Shown here in pieces: positions 46,779 to 58,075 of a stretch of DNA of 64,000 nt. Each line of letters begins with the position of its first letter. The stretch's first letter is position 1. Source of the stretch: Ceratopteris richardii (Eukaryota > Streptophyta > Polypodiopsida > Polypodiales > Pteridaceae); the NCBI GenBank assembly GCA_020310875.1, contig CM035427.1:93852102-93916101 (forward strand). Direction: 5' to 3'. The position numbers and the translations under genes are program-made. The notes under the pieces were generated by a model. That model saw only the letters and a program-made list of their open reading frames with translations. It was not told the DNA's origin and did not search any database.

Positions 46779-46800
46779 TCTCTCACTCTCTCTCTCTCTT

Positions 46801-46838
<38 letters not shown>

Positions 46839-46890
46839 TCTCTCTCTCTCTCTTTCTCTCTCTCTCATCTCTCTCTCTTTCTCTCTCTAT
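46779..46890. repeat. TC microsatellite
   Basis: (TC)n interrupted by occasional TTTC and CATC. It directly follows the TG-rich array. Confidence 0.95.
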
Positions 46891-47261
46891 CAATAGACAA
46901 TAAAACAATCACTTACAAGTATGTCCCTCTTTTGGATCGTTGTCGTCAAAGCGTAATGTAGGTCGTCTATTGTTGAATTCCAAACAATTGACGCCAAAGA
47001 ACTTCTGCAAAATCAAAGAGAAGAGAAATTATAAGACCTAAAGCATAGAGAAAGACAAAGGCTAATAGTACACGCACTACTTACCAAGATCTCAGATCTA
47101 AACCGAAGGAGAGTGTGTGTGTGTGTAGAGAGAGAGATCTATGTGTGTGTGTGTGCACAAGACAATGCAGTTTGCAATTCGCTTCGCACGCACAAGTTCG
47201 ACAGAAGACAAACAATACTCAAACACGCGTAAAAAAGTGAAGTTTTGCTCTCGGGTTCTCG

Positions 47262-47532
47262 GTATGTTTAAAAGTCGGCCTCGGTATGCACATCGGTATG
47301 GGCGTCGGTAACTTCCATTAAATTACCGGCGCTTATACCGACACTTATACCGACGCTCATACCGACGCTTATACCGACGTCTGCAGAGCACACCAACAAT
47401 CCGTTTAAAACGGTCATACCGATGGTCACTTGACCGTCGGTATCTTTAAGAGGTGATTTCGGACGTTTATACCGGCGCCACGAGTGATCGTCGGTATAAG
47501 CGGTGTCGGTATGCCCCTCATATGTTGTAGTG
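47262..47532 (-). repeat. CACTA subterminal repeats and terminal inverted repeat
   Basis: Many copies in both orientations of a 10- to 14-bp unit around TACCGAC/GTCGGTA, clustered in the last 270 bp before the terminus CACTACAACA at 47523-47532. This is the expected binding platform for the DNA-binding transposon protein in CACTA elements. The frames running through it are not genes. Confidence 0.85.
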
Positions 47533-47741
47533 ACTTTTGGAATCCATATACATGGATGTGATTTCTGAGCCTCCACCAATGATTTTGGAAGCCATACGCA
47601 AAGAATTCTTGGTTTATTCCATTGAGATTTTGAATAGTGGTTATTTTGCCGTGTTTTTGTTGGAGGGTCGGTCTGTTCTTGCATCGTACTTGCATGCTAA
47701 GGTAGATTATCCTTGCATACCCATCGTACTCATGTGTTCGT

Positions 47742-48333
47742 TCATGGTGGTATTTTGGCGGTTGATGTCCATGTTGGTTTTTTTCTTATAGTGTGGATGG
47801 GCTGAGAAGAAGCGTCCTCACTTTTTCTCTTGAGTTCAGGTTCTGTGGACAAACTGGTTATGAAATCATGCAAAACCCCACTATTCATAGGCAAGTCTAG
47901 CTTAGGATACTCATGAAACACATCCCTACATAAACTTTCTTCCCCAACTTCGTTCTGGTCTACTTCACTAGGTAAGGTTGTGCTGATATTTTTGGGATAT
48001 CCTAGCTTCCAGAAAGCGTATGCTGAATTCATTTTCAAAAATCTAGTCTGTCCTAGGATCAGATCTTCAATAAGATCTTTGTCCTTGCATACCAAGAATC
48101 TTTCCTCCATAGTGGAATTTCCTAGATGTATGGACATGGAGACTTCTCCTAGGCACTTGATGATTTGTCTACCAATTCCTATCACACATACTTTAGTGGG
48201 ACTCATGGTTGTTTTGAGGTGAGTGACTAACGAAACTCACATGCAAGTGAGTGCCGCTCCTGTGTCAATCAATGTGTCCACTAATTGATACTCCGTAGTT
48301 CCGATTCCTAGGTTTAAGTATGGTCAGAAGATA
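47742..48333 (-). pseudogene. Retropepsin-like fragment (DTGAAL)
   Basis: On the minus strand VDTLIDTGAALTCM gives the catalytic Asp-Thr-Gly of a retroviral-type aspartic protease. It continues through IIKCLGEVSMSIHLG, EERFLVCKDKDLIEDLILG (the LILG flap-end motif) and FLKMNSAYAFW. A stop separates the DTG segment from 48206. It lies after, not before, an integrase C-terminus in the same orientation (48500-48880), contrary to gypsy order. It differs from the GYP-2 protease, so it may come from another element. Confidence 0.65.
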
Positions 48334-48499
48334 CCATTATTTTCATTCTCTGCATTACCTACTTGGTAGTTTTCCATGGGTATTGGTTCCTCTCCCTGTA
48401 CATATCATTCTTCTCTTTGTCTCATCCACTCTTTTCACTTCTTGATTCACTCTAGAAATTCCATTCGAGCTTCTTCTCTAATTTTCTCTTCTTCATTTT

Positions 48500-49425
48500 T
48501 CCGATTTCGCATGAGTCAGGCTAACATTCGGTCCGTTAGTGGTTCCATATATCTTTTAACTCTACAACCACTAATGTAGTTGGGAAGTACATCTCCATCT
48601 GGTGTGGCTAAGTTTATTGCTCCACTGGTTGAGATTCGATTTATCAATGATGGTCTGTATCCTTGCTGCTATAATTTCTTTGCATGCTATTTCAATGTGT
48701 ACATTAATACCAAATTGCCTTCCTTTAAGCCCTTATATTTAATATGTGCATCACAATAAGCTTTTTGTCTCCTTTTAGCTACATAAATTCCTGCCATAGC
48801 TTGTAATGGCGTTTCATGCAATTTTTGGATTTGCTCCAATTGTTGGGATAGTTCATGGCCTGTCCAATCATTCTATTGTGCTATGCATAGGGTAGGGATT
48901 AAAAAATCAATTGGTAAAATTGCATTCTGTTTGTATACCAAATTAATGGAGTAGTTCCAATGGCAGTTTTGTAAGCCACTTGGAAGGAACAAATTGGATG
49001 ATGCAACTGCTTGTCCCAATCTGACCTTCCGTTGTTGACTATTTTGGTCAACACCATGCACAATATTTTATTGGAACTCTCAGCATGGCCATTGGCTTCA
49101 GGGTGGTAGGGGGCTGATTTTTTGTGAATCACAAGGAATTCATTCATCAGTGATTCTATCACTTCATTGGTGAAGTGTGTTCCCCTACGCTCACAATTTC
49201 TATTGGCAATCCAAAGCCAGTAAAGATATTTCCAAAGAGGAATTTAGTCGCGGTTTGCGCATTATTTTTCCTCATTGTTTTTACTTCTACCCATTTTGTT
49301 AGATAATCAATGGCCACTATTATATATTCGGCATGTGAACCTTTGGCTAGAGGATTTATAGGTCCTATGAAGTCAATGCCCCATTTGGAAAAGCCTCTTG
49401 TGTAGATGATGGGTCTTAGAGGCAT
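48500..49425 (-). pseudogene. GYP-3 integrase fragment
   Basis: Minus-strand integrase core with FSKWGIDFIGPINPLAKG (first Asp), GLPIEIVS (second Asp lost), HPEANGHAESSNKIL (Glu), then the C-terminal domain: HELSQQLEQIQKLHETPLQA, DAHIKYKGLKEGNLVLMY and CRVKRYMEPLTDRMLA. Broken by stops and frameshifts. Closely resembles the inverted integrase of GYP-2 (58041-59270), so it is the same lineage. It is cut at 49426 by the GYP-2 LTR. Confidence 0.82.
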
Positions 49426-49426
49426 G

Positions 49427-50017
49427 TGTTGGCAGTAGTCAAGGCACTGAAGGACTCACAAGACAAGGAAGCCAAAGAAGGGAGCCAGAGCGGAGAGAAG
49501 GCACAAGGAGACTAAGTAGTCAACGAAGATATGGCAAGTAGGCCATTCAAATTTTTCCAAAACAACATCTTCATAACAGTGATTCTCATCACTACAAATC
49601 ATTGTAAATACCATTTCACCTTTTTGTAGCTCCATTTTGTGCAAGCCAAGGAGTCGTGAGCTTGAGGAGTATTAGAAGTATCATTGTACCAATTTTCATG
49701 ATTTTTAGACTCCATTTGAGCCTCCAAATAGGCCCTAGAACCTAATTTTTAACTAGGCTGGACACTAGGTCTGGACAAGGCCAAAAGCTAGTCAAAAACT
49801 ATAAATAGAGCTAGAGAGCTCATTTTTGAGGTTAGCTTGTAATAGAGTTGAACTTGTCTTCCTCTTTGTTCTTGCCGTGTGTGTGCATGTGTGTGTGCAT
49901 GTTTGTGTGCTTCTCACTCACGCACTTGTGCCTTCACTTGCTCGAGGTCATCATACCATCCTCACGTCTTCCTGGATTCACATTAAAGGAGGTGCTACTC
50001 ATCACTGAGCTACACCA
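49427..50017 (+). repeat. 5' LTR of GYP-2
   Basis: Starts TGTGTTGGCAG (the exact first base could be 49427 or 49429) where the GYP-3 integrase frame breaks off, and ends at ACACCA just before the primer site. It contains a TATA box (ACTATAAATAG, 49798-49808), giving a transcription start near 49830. No partner LTR is visible, so the ends are inferred. Confidence 0.7.
49798..49808 (+). promoter_or_regulatory. TATA box in GYP-2 LTR
   Basis: ACTATAAATAG, about 210 bp before the end of the LTR, a usual place for the U3/R boundary. Confidence 0.6.
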
Positions 50018-50021
50018 ATTT

Positions 50022-50040
50022 TTGGCGTCGTTGCCGGGGA
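50022..50040 (+). other. Primer binding site of GYP-2 (tRNA-Asp type)
   Basis: TTGGCGTCGTTGCCGGGGA differs by one base from the TGGCGCCGTTGCCGGGGA site used by Athila and Tat lineages. It directly follows the LTR. Confidence 0.85.
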
Positions 50041-51841
50041 TCGAGCTTTGAGGACGAGCGTGTGATGGTAAGACGTAGAGTTGAGGTGTTGGAGTCATAG
50101 GTATTTTCTTCACTTTTATCTATTTTCTTTTATTTTTCTCATCACTATCATCATCATCACCATCTCCCGCCTCCATCTCCATCATCGTGAAAATTTCAGT
50201 TTTTGGTCATATCACCAACCCACACCATTTCCCTCATTTCACTTGTGAGAGAGAGCGAGAGAGCGTTTGTGTGCTTGTGCTTTTCTGTGTTTTTTGAGAT
50301 TTTCTATAGGAATCAGCATCCCCAACAACTACACCAGCTCCAACAGGTAAAAAATTTGACTGTGCAGGTGCCGAGGCGTTGACCTCTGTCAATTGCGACT
50401 GACAAAAAAAATGGTCCTTTTGCTAAACTAAGTACATAATCATGATGTGCATGCTTAGAGCTTCCTAAATATGTGCTTAAAATTTTGATATGTCTCTGTT
50501 TTCTGTCAATCGCGATCGACAAACGACGACGGACACTTGCCGACGGCCCTGTCAATCGCGACCGACACCTCGATCACGACCGACTGAGTCAACGACGGAC
50601 TGAATTTGCGCGTGCCACATGTCAATCGCGATCAAGCCATCAATCGCGATCGACCCATCAATCGCGACTGACAGCCCCGACGGACCTGTCAATCGCGACT
50701 GACCCAGTCGACGACTGTCTGACCACGACCGATAGACCCCTCGCAACGGACCTGTCAATCGCGATCCACCCATCAATCGCGACCGACAGAGTCAAGGATC
50801 CTTTGAACACGACGGACTGAATTCTCGAGCCACGTGTCAATCGCGATTGACCCATCAATCGCGACTGACAGCCACGACGGACCTGTCAATCACGACTGAC
50901 ACGTCGATCGTGACTGACATATCAATCGCGATTGACAGAGATCTTGAATGCAATTGACGGGCAAATTTCGGCCATTTTTTAGGGCAAAGATAGTTGGTCA
51001 ATTTTTGGCAAATATTTGGGCAACGTTAGAAATTTATGAGAGCATTGTGAGGCCATTACACAAGTATTTCGAGAAGTCCTGTTTGCCTGTTAGCCTGTTT
51101 GAATCTTGTTTTAGACCTAGAACCCTGAACTGGCATAACTTTCTCATACGAAATCCGTTTGCTGTGATTTTTGTTTTGTTGGAAAGCTCGTGGGGAGTAC
51201 AACCAAAACTTTCACTGGTTATGGTAGAATTAATATCAAGATTATTAGAAATAGTATTTTGAAGTGACCATACCTAGGGGGAAGGAAAACTAAGGGGTCT
51301 TTAGGATTGTTTCCCATAAAGCCAAAGAACAGTTTGATCTCTGAATTGCATGAATGAACATGTTTTATTGTGTCAAGCAAACCTAAGTCTTGAGCTAACT
51401 TTGGGACTTTTTCAGGTCCTTTGAAAGCATCGAAGGGTACTCGAAGCAAGAGTAAGTGCAAGCTTGGGAATACACTTCCTGGGCACACAAGGGCAACCAA
51501 GGAGAGAAACTAAGGTTGGAAATTCTCAACACCCTCTGTCAATTCCTAGCATAGACTAAGCATGGATAGAGGTTTTGATCAATTAGGGTTACGTTAAGCA
51601 CGACCAAGTCCAAGAACTCTAATCACTCAAGTACAAGTACGCAGAAAAATTCCAATTGCGAAACAACCTAAGTGAAAAGAAGTTAACTAAAGCGACCAAC
51701 CTCAAGTACGAGAAAACTTAAGTGTTCCTTGTAACGACGGTTGATTGGACAAGAAGTAACATCCTAGCAAAATTAAAAAGAGCAAGTGACTAGAACAAAA
51801 GAACTCAGCAACAGAATTGTACTTGGGAAATTTGGGATTAT
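50041..51841 (+). other. GYP-2 leader
   Basis: About 1.8 kb without a convincing ORF, containing the repeat array 50500-50940. Probably carries packaging and translation signals. Confidence 0.55.
50500..50940 (+). repeat. TCAATCGCGA minisatellite in the GYP-2 leader
   Basis: Many copies of TGTCAATCGCGACTGAC and CATCAATCGCGATCGAC with spacers such as AGCCCCGACGGACC. TCGCGA is itself palindromic, so the RNA could form many small hairpins. The motif resembles the LINE-A leader repeat at 5721-6400. Confidence 0.85.
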
Positions 51842-54800
51842 TTGATTGGGCTTATGAACCTTAGATCAGGACGACACCTAGGGAGAGATAGACAGAGTCT
51901 TCGGTCTTCCGAGGCTAGTGTTAATCATACTGCTAGGTCATGGGCCCAACAGTTGAGCCATCATTCTCACTACCCTAGCTCTGAAACTAGCGGGTCTGAG
52001 ATGTCCCATGGTATGGAGAGACCTACAGGAATTTCAGGTGTGCCATATTTACATAGGGTAGAAGGCCCCTACAAGACGCAACTGGAATACCTTAGGACCA
52101 ACTGATTAGGTGCTAGCATCTATGAGGACGGCCTAGGAAGATCTGTGGTCCATATTAAAAACCCTGACCAACCCATTGGAATTGAACATCCAGCCGTCAA
52201 ATTTGAAAATGGAGCATACTTGGACAAAGATGGAACCATATATGTAGTCACCAGTCAACCAGATAGGACATGAATTCGGGAATGTGATCCCAGAAATGGA
52301 CTTAGGTGACCTAGAGCAAGGGAACATGGGTGTAGAACCTAAAACTCCTCGAGGCAAATCAGTTCTCACTAGAATTCTCACACCAGAATGGATCCCCCAG
52401 GACAACAATAGCATAGATCTACTCTTGAACCGAGAAACTGACGAAGCATTTTGGAGGTATAAGTCTGAACAACCTAATGAGATAGGAACGATCACTATTT
52501 ATGAGTTCAAAGATCCGGATAGCCCAGGCAAAGTGACCTATCTAGACAGTACTTCAGAGAGGATCTTTGTGGTCACAGAACATGGTAGGCATGCCTACAC
52601 TTGGAAGGGAGAATTTATTTTTTCCCAACCAAGATCTAATGTCTCTTTTGGCCACGAAGGGGCTGGAACATCCCAAGCTCATGGCGCTCAAAGGGATAGA
52701 AGTAGAGATAGGCCAGAAGTGAGCTTTGCCAACCCAATAGGAAGAGAACGAATGCAAACAGAGATGAATAGAGAAGAAATAGAGAGAACTAGAGTTCCAA
52801 GGAACTTAAGAAATGCTGAGGATTTCCCCTTGCCGAGGCCTAGAGAGCACACGAGGACTTTGAGACCTACACAACTAGTTAAGTCCATGAAGAACTACTT
52901 CGATGGCACTGGAGACCCTTATGATCATGTGGCCGAATTTAGACAAGTCTTGAGAGCTGAACAAGTGGAGGACTTATTCACGCAATACAATGCCTTTGGT
53001 CTAACTCTTAGGAACACCGCTCTTATGTGGTTTCAACCACTAAATGAAAGACACTTCAGGAACATAGACCAACTTCTAGAGGTATTCATTATTGAATTCT
53101 CTAAGAGTGGCATAAGGCATAATACTTCCTCACTGATTCATAGCTTCAAGCAAACCCCTCAAGAGATGGTTAGACTTGCAAGAAGAAGGTTTAGGCAATA
53201 TTTAGAGAGATGCCCTATTTCTGAGTTACCCACACCAGCCAAACAAGTGGCTTTATTCCTAGATGGACTTCTAAGTACCAAGTTGAGATCTTACGTGTAC
53301 TTAAAGGACCCGAGGACCATAGAAGAGTGTGTACGCATGTGCATCGACATAGAGGATAACCTAGGGGAGGAATTAGAACTTTCGAAAATCTACAAAGATT
53401 CAGATAGTTCTTCTAGCCTCTCTTCCTCGCAATCCACATCTATTGAGGAACTCGCTGAGAAACTAGCTCAAAAGCTAGGTGTCTCTAGCAAAAAAATCCC
53501 AAGATTTGCCCCAGTTAAACGGTGCTATACCTGTGGAGGTGACCATATGGCGAATGTATGTCCCATTATGGCTCAACCCCAAGTGAATCCCAGTAGCCAG
53601 TACTGCACCATAGAACGGAGAAACACTAATCACACTGCACAAGATTGCCCCTACAATAAACAAGCGGTTAGACAAACCTACCCTCAGCCATACCCTCAAC
53701 AAGAAAGATACCAGAACCAGTACTCACCACAACAATATGGCAGACCTCAACAACCCTATCAGCAACCCTACCAAACTCAGCAAAGACCTCAGCCTGTGTT
53801 AGCTCAACAACCTCCAGCTCCAGCCAATGTGATCCCAGTAAAATATGCAGCTGCAGAAGAGAACCGGAATAGAGCCATAGTGCCAGTAACCCCATTGCTT
53901 TCAGAAAGTGATCCCAGTGACCATAGCTTTGATTCTACACATACTGATAGCCCCCAGGCTTACTACATGCAGTCTCCTGAACATGGTGAATCCTACTGTA
54001 GTGAAGAACCGAGTGAACCTAGTTGGGATTCAGAATATGCAAACATCATGTACACAAATCCCAACATTAGACCTCAACCTAGGTAGGTAAGACCCCCATT
54101 CCCTAGAGGACCATGCTATAGATGTCAAGGAGATCACCTCATTCGTGATTGCCCAATGGCTGCACCTACACAACCCCAGTCAGTAACAATACAGGGCTTT
54201 TGTCAAGATTGCAGAAAGGAGCATCTCTTACGAGATTGCCCAAAGAATCCCAATAATATGCCAAAAATCACTCGAATTAATGTTATTGGGTTAGTAGTAG
54301 ACGCTACAGGAAGTGTAACTTCCACTGCACCGGTGCAGGTGGTCACTAGAGCTCAGACTTTGCAGCAGAACCAAGGGTTAGGACAAGAACAGAGTGCAGA
54401 GGTTAGTGAAACTGAGAGCATAGCCAAGAAACGGTCGAGAGCCTGGAAGGATAGCCGAGAGAGAATGAAAAGACAATGGTCTAAAAAGATGAGCGACTTA
54501 GAAGAAAGCATGAGAGAAACAAAAGCCAAAATTGTTGAACTCACCTCTCAAACAAACTCTCATATACCACCACCAACTTCATCTCCATCACCATCTAATC
54601 CACCATCTTTCAACCCACCTCAGACCATCCCACCACCCCCTAGAGTAGGATCAGTGCTAGCTGACCCCACTCCTGAAGACATAGACATGATGCTTAAGGC
54701 ATATCAGGCCAGAATCCAAGAAGGGCCAAATGTGGCGGATAATGACAAGTGCTACCCTAGAGCTGACTTAGAGATAGAGAGAACTAAGCTTTGCACAAAA

Positions 54801-55208
54801 ATGGTCGCATCGGCTCAGACTATGTTTGAAGCCAGTCGCCTCTTCAACTACTCTTGCTCAGCTAAGGCACAATTGCACTTGGATGGACTATTAGCGAAGT
54901 TAGAGAGCATAATTGCAAAATCTGCCAAGGAAGAAAAAAACCAAGTAAGAGATGAGGCAAGTAAAAGAATAAGCATTCCCCCACAGGAAGCTTATGTGCC
55001 CAATTCCACTAAACCAGATACCTCTTCTTCTATGAATAGGTACACACAAGAATTCCTACGAGAGATTCAAGAAGAGAAATGGGCAAAAGAGAGTGAAGTC
55101 TCTCCTCCCATTGAACTTGTGGATGACGCGCATGATCAATTCCCACAAGATATTCCCTCCATTTATGAGGAACAGGAGAGCACCCAAAATCAAGAGAGAT
55201 TAGTCTAA
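51842..55208 (+). pseudogene. GYP-2 gag with three zinc knuckles, interrupted
   Basis: The N-terminus is near 51842 (MNLRSGRHL). An in-frame TGA (52103-52105) and a frameshift near 52270 lead into the long frame 52284-54086. That frame holds the Retrotrans_gag region (YFDGTGDPYDHVAEFRQVL, ALMWFQPLNERHFRNIDQL, RRFRQYLERCPISELP) and a first knuckle CYTCGGDHMANVCP. A Q/P-rich tract follows. A TAG at 54084-54086 is followed in the same frame by CYRCQGDHLIRDCP and CQDCRKEHLLRDCP, then a tail to 55208. All three knuckles have CX2CX3HX4C spacing, one residue shorter than usual. Gag would form particles and package RNA. Confidence 0.88.
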
Positions 55209-55346
55209 TTCTTTACATGAATTACCCCAATTCACAAGTCCATGGGAAGCAAAGTCCACATGTATGAGAGCACCCACAGTCATGGTAAGAAATGAAGACT
55301 CAGTCATACCTAGGAACACAGAGGTAGTAAAGAATACTAAAGTGCA

Positions 55347-56660
55347 GTGCAATCTCACTTTAGAAGAGTTACTCAAGTTAGGCCGGAATTGTGGAAACAT
55401 GTAGCCAATCAAGTGCCAGAAGTAGTGAAACCTCGTTCCCAGGTAGGATCCCATAGAACAGTGCCAGAAATACCCTTGGATAAGATAGGAGACATGAGTG
55501 AAGGTGAAGAAGGAAACACCTATCTTCCCATTACCCATCAGGGGTACACAACCAAGGCAATTCTAGACTCAGGTGCAGGAGTTGCTATTGCTACCACTTC
55601 TCTATGGAAGCGTTGGGGCAAGCCAGCTCTCAATCCCACAAGGATGAAATTGCAGATGGCTGATGGTCACATAGAAAGATCCTTAGGCTTGCTGGAAGGA
55701 ATAACTCTCACTACATGCGGTGTTAAGTTTGAGCATACTTTTGCTATATGTGACTTTAGCAAAAATCATGCCTATGAGATGATTTTGGGACGACCATTTA
55801 TGCGGCAATTGCAGGTGGTACAAGATTGGGGAACCAATTCCTTGTATTTGCAACACTTAGGTGTTACGACTAAAGTCAATCTCAAGGATTACTCTCATAG
55901 AGATGTCCCTCCTATCCAATGGAACCTGATCCATAGAGCTAAAGATGATACGGAGTCAGTGCATTCCATAGGATCAGGATCCTCATGGATGCATGAAGAC
56001 ACCCATTTATGGATGTGTAAAGTAGCAGTAGAAGAAGAGAAGAGAGAAAAAGCCAGAGAGGTAGGTACGAAAGAAACCCATAGATCAGTTCAAGACCCAG
56101 CCTATGCACCTGTAGTATTTCCTGACGAAGAGTTTGAACCTCATGGTTGGGCAGAGATTTTAGCAACAATGGATGTAGCCATCAATGAAGAACAATGGAC
56201 ACCCCATTGTGATGAAGATGGCTATGACATTTCAGTCTTCTCCATAGAGCCAATTATGGGAGACTCGGTTCTGGAAGAATGTGAACCTAACATTGATGCA
56301 TTCGAGGATGCAAGTGACTCTGATCTAGAGTCAATCATTATGGACCCACCTTTTGCATCAGATGAAGAATACTTCTATGAAGTAGAAGCTCACCCTCAGA
56401 GACATGGAGAGCTCACAAATGACGTAAGATTAACTACACAAGTAACCCCTAAGGATGAAGGAAAGAAAAGGAAGAAGAGAGAAATCACACCAGAGGAAGA
56501 AGAGTCTTTGTTTGAGGTCCCTGACAATTTCAGAAAATATGAGATAGATGATAGAAGAGTCATGGTAAGAATGCCTAAACGTGAAGCGCAATCAGGGGAG
56601 GCCTATGATAACAAAGAAACCACCAAGAAAATAGTTGTAGCCATAGAAGAAGGAGAGTAG
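55347..56660 (+). pseudogene. GYP-2 protease and linker
   Basis: The same frame family as gag but separated from it by stops and a frameshift at 55206-55400. The retropepsin has the catalytic AILDSGAGVAIATTS near residue 70 and the flap-end motif MILGRPFM. It is followed by a long acidic linker (DEDGYDISVFSIEP, DSDLESIIMDP). A TAG at 56658-56660 separates it from the RT in the same frame. Protease would mature the polyprotein. Confidence 0.87.
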
Positions 56661-58075
56661 AGGTGCACTTACATAGGGCATGACCTGACAGAAGAAGAAG
56701 AGCAAGAGTTGATTGCCCTGCTAAGAGAATACAGAGATGTATTCGCTTGGAGTTACAAGGACTTGAAGGGTGTTGACCCAGACATATGCTCACACACAAT
56801 TCCCATGACCTCAGACGCGAAACCCTCTAAGCAAAAGCCATACACATATAATGATAATTATGCTGCTAAGATCAAAGAGGAGATAGATAGACTGGTAGAA
56901 GCTAGATTCATCTATGAAATTGAGCACACTGAGTGGGTATCCCCCATCGTAGTGGTACCCAAGAAGAATGGAAAGTTACGTGTGTGCATTAACTTGAAAA
57001 AGGTTAATGCCACCACTATTCGCGATAACTATCTGCTTCCTATCACTGAGCATCTACTAGAAAGAGTAGCGGGCAAGGAAAGTATACAGTTTCCTTGATG
57101 GATTTTCAGGCTACAATCAGGTAGCCATAGCTCCAGAAGATCACCATAAGACAGCTTTTGCCACAGAGTGGGGCATATTCACCTTTAGGGTAATGCCATT
57201 TGGACTTACCAATGTGCCTGCTACCTTCCAGAGATTGAAGTGCCATGTATTTAAAGAGTTCTTGAGGAAGAACTTAGAGGTCTATGTGGATGATCTTTGT
57301 GCTCATTCTAACATTAGACAGACACATATACCTGAACTCAGACAAATCTTTGACAAATGTAGAGAATATCAAGTCTACCTGAACCTAGAAAAGTGTGTTT
57401 TCATGGTCAGGCAAGGCAAGATTCTAGGACACATAGTGTCAAAGAATGGCATATCTACGGACGAGGAAAAAGTTAGAGCCATCGCAGAGCTACCGAGACC
57501 CAAGAATGTCAAGGAAGTACAAGCTTTCATGGGGCATTGTGGATATTACCGACATTTCATACACATGTATGCCATCATTGCAAAGCCTTTGTATGGACTT
57601 TTAACTAACTTTGAGTGGGTTGAAGAATGTGAAAACTCCTTCAATGAGCTTAAACAACGATTATGTTCAGCACCAATCTTGACCACACCAGATTGGAATA
57701 AGCCCTTTCATGTTCATGTGGATGCATCCAATTATGCTATTGGATGTGTACTCGCACAATCCACTGGTGAAGGTAATATGGATCTTCCAATTGCCTATGC
57801 TAGTAGACAATTGACTGCTGCTGAACGAAATTATACCACCACGAAACGAGATAGATTAGGCATGGTGTATGCGGTTAAAAAGTTTAGATACTATTTGCTT
57901 GCAAACAAGTTTAAATTTTTTACTGATCATCAGGCACTGCTATACTTAGTGAACAAGCCATGCAATACAGGTAGATTAGTGAGGTAGTTTCTATTGGTAA
58001 TGGAATATGACTTTGAGGTTGTGGTGAGGAAAGGCAAGACTCACTTGAGAGCAAATCTTGTTTCTCCTAATCGCT
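56661..58075 (+). pseudogene. GYP-2 reverse transcriptase and RNase H
   Basis: Starts in frame after the TAG with YRDVFAWSYKDLKGVDPDI, then WVSPIVVVPKKNGKLRVCIN. A frameshift near 57080 interrupts the FLDGFSGYNQ motif. The 57193-57987 frame has MPFGLTNVPATFQRL, the catalytic YVDD, and RNase H (FHVHVDASNYAIGCVLAQS, TDHQALLYL). A TAG at 57985-57987 replaces the usual Trp, after which EYDFEVVVRKGKTHLRANL continues. The gene then ends at an inversion junction near 58041-58065. Confidence 0.9.

Larger units (their letters stand above)
42579..47532 (-). mobile_element. CACTA (En/Spm) DNA transposon, one end missing
   Basis: The right end is a clear terminus: CACTACAACATATGAGG read inward on the minus strand from 47532, followed by subterminal ACCGAC repeats. 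A TNP2-type transposase is encoded on the minus strand from 44369. The coding region stops in mid-gene near 42579, where it meets the retroelement accessory pseudogene, and I found no opposite terminal repeat. The 3' part of the transposon has therefore been lost or displaced. The interior contains a telomere-like satellite and a TG-rich array. Confidence 0.82.

Noticed and set aside
46586..46961. Ser/Leu-rich ORFs
   Set aside because: Translations of the TC microsatellite at 46779-46890.
47268..47695. ORFs of 138 and 89 codons on the minus strand
   Set aside because: They run through CACTA subterminal repeats and across the transposon terminus; the repeated VGISVGMSVG-type peptide reflects the DNA repeat.
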